From: Diphasiastrum complanatum | Taxonomy: Eukaryota; Streptophyta; Lycopodiopsida; Lycopodiales; Lycopodiaceae | DNA: 64,000 bases | Assembly: GCA_029204225.1 (NCBI GenBank) | Contig: CM055104.1 | Span: 43,617,148 to 43,681,147 of the forward strand | Direction of reading: 5' to 3' | Part shown: positions 57,297 to 64,000 of the stretch, in pieces | Layout of the letters: each line of letters opens with the position of its first letter | How positions within the stretch are numbered: position 1 is the stretch's first letter | Made by a program: the position numbers and the translations under genes | The notes under the pieces: model-generated | What the model was told of the DNA's origin: nothing | Seen by the model: the letters and a program-made list of their open reading frames with translations, nothing else | Database searches by the model: none

Positions 57297-58510
57297 ACCA
57301 ATAATTGTGTATAAGGTGCAATCGCTCTAACTTACGTTTTTGGTTGGCTTAATCTTTTAGCTGATGTTTTTTGAAGGCTTACTTGAGTTCGTTGAATCGA
57401 ACTGAACAACTTTGCTTTTTGGTTCGTCTCAATCCGAGGTCGTTTTGATTGAAACGAGCCACCTTTGCTAGCTATGGTGGAAGTTATCGATTTTTTTAAA
57501 TTTTTGGCGGTTTAAAAACTTCAAATTCTGGCCTTATTTTGGGACTCGGAAGTCGGAAGTCAAAGTTTTTTTTTTTGCTTTTTCATTTTTTTTCATGCAC
57601 TTTTTTTTGCGCCTGCGCGCGAGAGTTTTGTACGGCTCTGACAAAGTTTGTGCCAGGCGGATAGTCGCAGGCTGTAGGTTACTTGTTTGGGATAGAGGAG
57701 TACGAGGAGAGATGTAATTTTCACTTTGTACTTTATAAAGTACAGGTTTCAGATTCACACATTACTCTATGTGTGTGGGAGGTCAAACCTTATCTTTTAA
57801 CTTGGAAAAACCTTTTTTTTTAGTTGAACATAGGTTCAATCTAGTTAACTTGTTTTGTACCTCAAAAGTACACAATAAGTTTTTTTTTATTCTCTAAGTT
57901 TTAAAGAAAGGTGACCTTGTATGGAAAGAACGTCTAGCTGCTCACAATTTTATAAACTTTGACAGCTTTGACTATTAAAAATGAGAAAATTTGAAGTTTT
58001 TTCCTTTACCTCCTCCTCTTGAATGTACAGTTGTACCAGCACTAAAGCATTACTACTAATGCATTCTACCTTCATTCTTATGAAAATTGGCATATCAATG
58101 TTCATAGCAACTTTGACATGTCTTTTTTTGTCACATTTCTTGAAAATATGCCTGCAGTATGCCTTGTTCCATAAACTTTTTCTTTTCTTCAAATCTATGA
58201 AGCTGAAGGACACGAACCATTCGCGCTTTGTCCTTATGAAACAATTGACATGTGATGTTGAAGGGCTTGAAAATTTGTTATTAGCCTTCAACTTTATTAA
58301 TTTACAACCAACAACAACATATGAACAAACAACAAACCTTGGAAAAATATTTAAAAGAAAGCCTAAAAAAAAATTATAAAATAAAAAATGACTTCCAAGG
58401 CAAAGATAAGAACATATTTAACCATTCGAATTAAAAACACAACATAAAGCTTTGGCGTGGTGTTTTACTAATTATTCCTAAAGTGCAATGTTATTGCAAT
58501 GGAATGTATT
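57297..58510. other. Chromovirus leader and adjoining non-coding DNA
   Basis: From 57297 to about 57770 the sequence looks like an LTR-element leader, with no gag reached. Homopolymer T runs are frequent. Beyond it nothing was recognised; an open + strand stretch at 58023-58379 has no motif. Confidence 0.4.
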
Positions 58511-58646
58511 ATGGAAGGAGTCGGGCAGAAGCCATTTTGCTCGGTAAGGATTTCCAAACAAATTTGGGCGAGGCCCAGAGGGGCTGAGCCTAAATTTTTT
58601 TGGAAAGCCGAACCGGGCAAAATGGCCTTTGCCCGGCTCCTTCCAT
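58511..58646. repeat. 136-bp near-perfect hairpin (MITE-like or small-RNA-like foldback)
   Basis: The left arm starts ATGGAAGGAGTCGGGCAGAA and the right arm ends with its complement (TTTGCCCGGCTCCTTCCAT). Over the outer 60 positions about 50 pair by Watson-Crick. Several of the remainder (T/C and G/A pairs at offsets 11, 18, 31 and 56) would be G:U pairs in an RNA read from the + strand. The centre is GC-rich (GAGGCCCAGAGGGGCTGAG). No target duplication is obvious. Confidence 0.75.
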
Positions 58647-58648
58647 TG

Positions 58649-58852
58649 CGTAATGGATACCTGAAATTTTTTCAAAAGCACATTACGAAGCATAATAGGC
58701 AGGTTTGACTTTGACTGACCAACACAAAATGTGCCACGTGGCAACTGTACGGGATCCGTACGGACGGGCACAGACAGGCAAAAAAAAAAAAGCATAATCT
58801 GTTTTTTAATTTATTTGAAAATGGGCATAATATGCAACAGGTATCCATTACG
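58649..58852. repeat. 15-bp perfect inverted repeat flanking 174 bases
   Basis: CGTAATGGATACCTG at 58649-58663 is the exact reverse complement of CAGGTATCCATTACG at 58838-58852. The left copy starts just 3 bases after the hairpin end, so the two structures may belong to one composite foldback. Confidence 0.7.
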
Positions 58853-59700
58853 TATATGTTACAGTCCGGTTTCAAAGTGAGGTTTCTCGTATTCAATGAT
58901 ATCTTTTTTCAAAAACTTTCGAACATGAGAACTTAAAACAAATGTAACCAAATTATGACTTTTGAATGGGACCTAATGACATATTATGGATCTTGAAATC
59001 CATAGACTGTTATCAAAAAACAAATTATGGTCCATACATATTTGGTGGGTCATAAATGTATCACTCTTAAAGTAAAGTGTTTTCCAAGCGTTTATGGTTA
59101 GGGAATAGATTTCTTGGCCACTTTTCCAATCACTCCAAGCTATAGATGGAAGGACCACTAAGGAATCCATTTCCCCATGCGTAAACACCTCTTATTTTTT
59201 TGATGGTCAACACTATAGGGAATAATGCAGGGCATATTGGGCTTAGGGTCCTTGCCCTTGGTGCTTATAGGCACAAAATCCCCATGTTCAAGAGTTTTGA
59301 GCTTGACCCAACCAGCTTTCGCCATGTGGGAATACTGATTTAAACAAAATTGCTCTTGTTCATATGACTGCGAAATGTTTGTGAGATTCAAGGTTCATGC
59401 TTGTACACGACCTGCAAGAGCCCTCAACATTTCCCTACACATGTTTCGTTGAAAGAAAGTGAAACATTCACATGTCTATGGCTTCTTCGACAGGCATCAC
59501 ATTTACTTGTGAGATGACGAAAACACTCGCCATGTGGCACGAGGTGAGGGTTCCAAACAATGGGAAGTGATTTGATTGGGCAAAGTGACTCGCAGTGCTT
59601 CCCAACATACAGTGCAGTGCTTCCCAACATACAGTGCTTCCAACATGCCAGGGGTATCTCCAAGATGCAAGGCAATAGCCCTTACCTACTACATACATAC
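58853..59700. other. Intergenic, no gene seen
   Basis: No recognised protein. A short tandem duplication of CAGTGCTTCCCAACATA occurs near 59592-59640. Confidence 0.35.
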
Positions 59701-60482
59701 ATGAGGCCTCCTTTGAAATTTCAACACCCACCCTCTACCACACAGTCGCACCTACCCGTCCGCCCTCTCCCACGTTGCGCAGCCAGGAAGCGGAGGCAAA
59801 GCGAATCGTAGCCGCACATCTGGCAGACTGCCAGTTTGTACGGATTAAGATGGCCACGTGGCCAACTGAGGACCTTTCGCTCTAACACGCCACCAATTCG
59901 TTGCAACCACACTCGGAAGCGCATAGGCTTACCTTCCTTTTCCAAATGAAGGGTGCCCTTCTCTTCTTTTCAACTGCTAACTTTCATTTCACCTTTCAAT
60001 TGAAATGTACAACCAAAAGTTGTGAGCCCTTTGAACGTAGTTAAGGCTTCAGTATGAAGTTTGAGGCCTTTATGAAGCTTTTCAACTTGAGGAGAAGATC
60101 TTGCAACGGGCCTTCAAATGACGTTTTGCTCAACGCTGTTTCTCCTCTGAGAAGGCCGAGAGTTCCTTGAAGGGCAGTGACGCTTTTCAAAGTGCAAATC
60201 TGCAGTTTTCTTTTACCCAATGAATGATCGCCACGTCAACTGGCGGCCCGTCATGCGGACGCGAGCCGACCTAACATGTGACTAGGACTCGCCAACCAAA
60301 CCGCCACCAAAAGTGGATGCGCCTCCTCTCGCGTCTCCATGCCCTGGTATCAGTTGCGATCATTATCTTTTACACGATATATAAAAATGTAGCGCTATCG
60401 ATCGATGGAGATGGCGAGAATAGCATTTCTATCCCAGGTCTGACATGCTCTGTAGCTTCATCGTTGCTTTGGATTGCAGCAG
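59700..60482 (+). promoter_or_regulatory. GC-richer, CpG-containing promoter-like region
   Basis: Compared with its surroundings the segment is richer in G, C and CpG (for example GGCGGCCCGTCATGCGGACG). That is what an undermethylated promoter would look like in a genome where methylated C decays. A TATA-like ACACGATATATAAAAATG lies at about 60372-60389, roughly 95 bases upstream of the candidate exon start. Confidence 0.4.
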
Positions 60483-60756
60483 ATGGAGGTGTTGCAAGTG
60501 CAGGTTCATGGGAATCTGTTTTCGGGTGGATTGGTGCCTGCAGCAGCAACTTCTGTGAACAAATTCAGAGAGACAGCATCATGGAGGTGTAACGGCGGCT
60601 TTCTTCCAGGGCAGCGCAAAGATGCAAGGAACGTTAAATCACCCTTGCTCGGCTTGCACGTTCGTCAAATTTACAGACCTGCAGGTGCTCCGCCAGTGCG
60701 TTGTTGTTCATTGCAAGAGCCCGCCATTTTCCCGTCTCAAAGTGATGGCTATGGAG
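60483..60756 (+). CDS. Possible first exon of a plastid-targeted protein, partial
   Basis: From the ATG at 60483 an open frame of 91 codons runs to a good donor site (ATGGAG|GTAAGC at 60756). The peptide is Ser/Ala/Arg-rich with few acidic residues, as in chloroplast transit peptides (VPAAATSVNKFRETASWR, then APPVRCCSLQEP). The protein family is unknown. Candidate downstream exons could not be fixed: an open stretch around 61340-61440 (PDVTLKIENLSSRGGYECW) might belong to it, or the gene may continue beyond the window. A TATA-like box and GC-rich DNA upstream support a real transcription unit. Confidence 0.3.
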
Positions 60757-61924
60757 GTAAGCTTTCTATGCAGTTTGTTTCCTCCTATAAGCGTCTCAAA
60801 TATAGTTTCTCAGATCTATTACTGTGGCTGCCCTATTTTCTATAAAATCTTACATATTAGCTGTTGGAGCTGAAAGTTTGAGATTGTTCAGAGGCTCCTT
60901 CTCAGTGACTGTAAGAAATCCTCAATTTGCAGTTCTATGTGTTATAATGTCACAAGCATCATGTTCTTATTTTTCGTCTTAAATTTCTCAATACCTTCCT
61001 TGGTGCTGACGCAACTGGAGAAATTTTGCACTTAACGAACGTCAAGTTGCTAACATTGCAAGAAACTGATGAGCAATTTGAGCCCGTACAGGAATCTTAA
61101 ACGCTGATTTGCGGGATTTAGAGGGACTAAACGCAGTCAGCACTCAAAGCAAGTTAACTATATGGATCAGTTTCGGAAGGGTTTTCCATTTGTATCATCG
61201 ATGTGGCTAAGCTATGAAATTATGTACATGTATAGATTCCTGTATCCCATATGACGGGCATCATAAGTTGGAGCTAACCATTTATTACATCGTAAAAATT
61301 GGCTTTTCTGTCCTTTTTTGTAAATGGAGCCTAGCGACAATGGAACCCGATGTAACCTTGAAAATTGAGAACCTCAGCAGCAGGGGAGGCTACGAGTGTT
61401 GGTTGGTTCCCAAATATTTAAGATACCCGCTGATTCAAGGTGTTGCCTTTCTTTTTAAACCAAGAACTGCCTGATCAGGTATTAGATTACAATCCTTCTA
61501 CTTAGCAGTTCTCAATAATATCTTATCCTTTTACTTGGTGGTTCTCAATTTGCCAGTTATTACTCTATCAAGAACCACCGGGTCCTATACAAGATTCTGA
61601 GCATATATCATTTTGTTACATAGTAATGGCAATTACACATTCATGTAAAAAAAATAATAAAGAGCTAGAAAAGTTTAAAAATATTGGCCAACATTTATTG
61701 TCCATAAAAATAACATTCACACTTAAACCATCTAAAATAAATCACCTTTACAAAAATCGTTAATAAATTTCTAGTTGCACACTACTTCTTTGTTGGCCCA
61801 CCACTTGTTGTCCTAAGTGGCGAGTTATGAGTTACTTCCTCCACAAGCTTGTAAGAAAATTTCATCTTTTAGATTCTTTGTAGGTCCAATTAATACTAGG
61901 AGGCTTATAACCCCCCCTCCATAG
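60757..61924. other. Possible intron sequence of the 60.5-kb candidate gene
   Basis: No exon with convincing homology was found. The open stretch 61214-61474 has a protein-like portion at its end but no recognisable motif. Confidence 0.3.
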
Positions 61925-62082
61925 GGCGGTTTGGTTGTCAACCTCAATCCACCTGAAAAACCCATACCCACCGGCTCTACATAGAAGCCGGTTCCTGAAA
62001 AACAGCATATCAGTCGGTTAGGATCTCAAGAACCAAGTTGATAACCGGGTTTAGAACAGCAGGGTGAAAAGCCAATACCCGG
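61925..62082 (-). repeat. Foldback-like non-autonomous repeat, copy 2 (inverted)
   Basis: Read on the minus strand it starts CCGGGTATTGGCTTTTC and has AACCCGGTTATCAAC, GGAACCGGCTTCTAT and GGATTGAGGTTGACAACC in the same order as the copy at 46726-46914. It shares the inverted terminal words (GGTTGTCAACC). It is 158 bases long and lies in the opposite orientation to copy 1. Confidence 0.6.
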
Positions 62083-63211
62083 CAAAACACGGAGATTACC
62101 CTTAACCTCTTGATGCTGATGTTAACAACATGAAGCGACCTACCCTTCTTATTGCCAAGAAAAAAATTTAAACTTATAAATGACAAAAAGCATATTTACA
62201 CAATGCTTTGAAACTTGCCCATCTCATGGCTTATGCACGTAACCTGGCTCGTCCTACTAGGCGTTGGGTTCCTAGGCAGAATAGGCTTGACTGGGCCAAC
62301 TTCACATTACATAGTGTCAGGTACTTATATTCTGCCTCAGTGTGAACACGTTGGACTTGTAAATTGTAAATTGTAAATGTTGAAATGGCTCACACCGGCC
62401 TATGGTGTTTTGTAAGAAAATGTAAATAGCAGATTAACTTGATGACCTACTTGTATTTGGTATAGGGTATTGGGTCTTAATTTAGAGGCTGCTGGATTGA
62501 CCTCCTAAAAAGTAGGAGAGTTCACCGGTCAATGGGACACGTGTCATATGCTCACTGGGACACTTGGTCTAGTGTATGGGTGACACATTTCGGATGGTGG
62601 TCCTACTCACTTGCATGTGTGTTAGGGTACTGCCAAGTGGGAGTGTTGACTGTGCATGGAGTATGCCATGTTTCAACTACTATGTAGCAGGTGGCTGGGA
62701 GGAGACTTAGTAGTAGTGCTCTTAGGTGTTTATGCTAGTATCTTGACATGTACTTTGAGAAGAAATCAATAAAGTGGATATTGGGTGCCTACTTTCATGT
62801 GCTTTGGGTTTGGTTTAGAGAGCTTTGTGAGACATAGGCTGGCTTGATGGAAAATGTGTCCAATTGCTAGGGGCACTAGGGAACTGATATACCATTGTGT
62901 GGCGTCCTCAACAAATGATAACTTTGTTGAAGAGGGATGCAACACATAGAAAAGGCATGTGTCCCAACCAACAGAAAATGTCTAGTCAAAACCCTAACCA
63001 CTTCACCCCCAAGCCAAGGTGACTGAATGCAAGAGAGGAGGAGATCCTTGCTTCTGAAATCAGAAAATACAATGAGAAGATGGTCGAATTCCACAAGGTT
63101 AAATAATCTCCAAAAGCTAGAGAATATTCCCTCTTGGATCCCTCCAATCCTATCAAAAGCATTTGACCTCCTATTCTTGCACAAAAGCCGTCAATCAGCA
63201 TGCAAAAGCTC
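62083..63211. other. Intergenic, no gene supported
   Basis: Minus-strand open frames at 62876-63222 lack a clear family signature. The stretch 62330-62830, with an AATCAATAAAG word near 62766, could be the end of a retroelement or a 3' UTR, but no partner was found. Confidence 0.3.
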
Positions 63212-63328
63212 CATAGGTCCAATTAGACCCAACGGGGTTGGCTCAGTTGGTTGGCTTGGCATCCAAAGTTTCTTTGGTCCCAGGTTCGAGCCTCCCCTTG
63301 GAAACCAAGAAGCATAGGTCCAATTAGA
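63212..63328 (+). mobile_element. tRNA-derived SINE, 85-bp body with 16-bp target-site duplications
   Basis: The body 63228-63312 is flanked by the identical 16-mers CATAGGTCCAATTAGA (63212-63227 and 63313-63328). Inside are a perfect Pol III box A (TGGCTCAGTTGG, 63239-63250), a stem CCAAAGtttCTTTGG in the anticodon-arm position, and box B GGTTCGAGCC (63283-63292). GGGG near the start and CCCC at 63294-63297 can pair like an acceptor stem. There is no poly(A) or T tail, and the element is far shorter than ordinary plant SINEs. Box A and box B promote transcription; retroposition would depend on a LINE. Related decayed copies lie at 8771-8885. Confidence 0.82.
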
Positions 63329-63494
63329 GTACCTAGGCCCTCATAAGATTATTAATTACATTACCAGAATGACGTGGCGTAACTAACAACCTTATACACT
63401 GGAGTACCGGCTATCCATGTCAGGAATTATTCCGAATCCCACATACTGGACATGGACGTAACACCATAGAACTATTGTCAAGGCTATAATCGTG

Positions 63495-63620
63495 AAAGAC
63501 TTTATAGACGATTATTTTAAGAGGACGCATAGTTCAAGGGAACAATGCCCATAACTTAAAGACTTTATAGACGATCATTTAAGAACACATAATTGATTCA
63601 AGGGAACAATGCACATAGTT
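63495..63620 (+). repeat. Two-copy 63-bp tandem repeat
   Basis: AAAGACTTTATAGACGAT begins both units (63495 and 63558). Each unit also contains TTCAAGGGAACAATGC and ends with a CATA(A/G)(C/T)TT-like word. A local duplication without evident function. Confidence 0.75.
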
Positions 63621-64000
63621 GATATCCTTGGACTATATTGAACTACGACCCATAACTTAGATCTCCCTAAAGCTTACCAAGGCTTGCATGCCATAGAGAC
63701 ATAGATGGGGTGAAATTTGAATTAACTACTAGCTGTAGTGCAACTACTTGACAAGAAAGTGCTTAAGGTATTCAAAGCAACCACAACAATACAAGAGACA
63801 AATAAATAGCTACGTCAAAGAAGCATTCACCATAGCATGCATCATTGGGGGTCAAGCACAAGATTGGACTCCTAGAGACTACACCTTCTGGATCGAGATT
63901 CCTAACATCTAGAAGGCTTTTAAGGTCTGTGAGTTTGTCATCTTCCTAGTATTATGGCATAGATTCTTCATTACATCCTTTACGGGTTCAAGACATCCAA
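63621..64000. other. Intergenic to window end, no gene seen
   Basis: The last 100 bases on + (GTCAAGCACAAGATTGGACTC, CTGGATCGAGATTCC) could be a further retroelement remnant, but no motif is firm. Confidence 0.3.

Noticed and set aside
62876-63222. Minus-strand open frames that at first resembled a LINE endonuclease region
   Set aside because: No catalytic motif of the endonuclease or reverse transcriptase could be placed, and two overlapping frames looked equally plausible.
63228-63300. A functional tRNA gene
   Set aside because: Box A and box B are present, but the D and T stems do not close properly, the anticodon loop is only three bases, and the unit is flanked by a target-site duplication, so it is a retroposed element.

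Overview
The window looks like nuclear DNA of a land plant with a large, repeat-rich genome. It is AT-rich, its introns are long (up to about 2.5 kb), and most of the sequence is decayed Ty1/copia and Ty3/gypsy LTR retrotransposons nested in one another. Two host genes can be read exon by exon. One is a SPA-type partner of COP1 and the other a UDP-glucuronate 4-epimerase (GAE); both families occur across land plants. The GAE gene here has 11 introns inside its CDS, whereas the angiosperm GAE genes I know of are intronless, so I lean towards a non-flowering lineage (fern, lycophyte or gymnosperm). That placement is an inference.
Layout. 1-7943: SPA-like gene on the + strand, 7 coding exons, 953 residues. 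7944-12509: intergenic, with tRNA-derived SINE-like copies near 8.8 kb and two primer-binding-site/LTR remnants of minus-strand elements. 12510-26772: an old internally deleted copia element (copia A, +) bounded by two same-orientation LTRs. Inside it lie a 3'-truncated Ty3/gypsy element (+, about 14-21.58 kb) and a 3'-truncated second copia element (copia B, -, 21.6-25.87 kb), joined at an abrupt junction near 21.58-21.60 kb. 26773-29500: no gene seen, short tandem repeats. 29515-36527: GAE gene (+), 12 coding exons, 444 residues; intron 5 carries an LTR and polypurine tract of a minus-strand element and intron 7 a (TC)n run. 36528-41440: no intact gene, a decayed unidentified coding-like stretch, an 18-bp minisatellite and a (TC)n run. 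41444-45060: a minus-strand, stop-riddled reading frame of unknown identity and 24-bp minisatellites at two places. 45060-46715: a truncated copia element (copia D, +). 46726-46914: a foldback-like repeat with an inverted relative at 61925-62082. 49264-56341: a third copia (copia C, -) with a gypsy fragment inserted into it. 56342-57770: the tail of a chromodomain gypsy element, its LTR, and a second PBS and leader. 58511-58646: a long, nearly perfect hairpin. 59700-60756: GC-richer DNA and a possible first exon of a plastid-targeted protein. 63228-63312: an 85-bp tRNA-derived SINE with perfect 16-bp target-site duplications.
The two host genes are functionally unrelated: light-signalling ubiquitin-ligase complexes for SPA, and Golgi UDP-galacturonate supply for pectin for GAE. 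The rest mainly records successive retrotransposon insertion, internal deletion and C-to-T decay. I see no CRISPR array, rRNA gene, functional tRNA gene or bacterial-type operon. No single undescribed system stands out. The best candidates for novelty are the very short SINE, the 58.5-kb hairpin, the unidentified 41.4-42.8-kb reading frame with its 24-bp repeats, the four-knuckle gag, and the intron-rich GAE gene.
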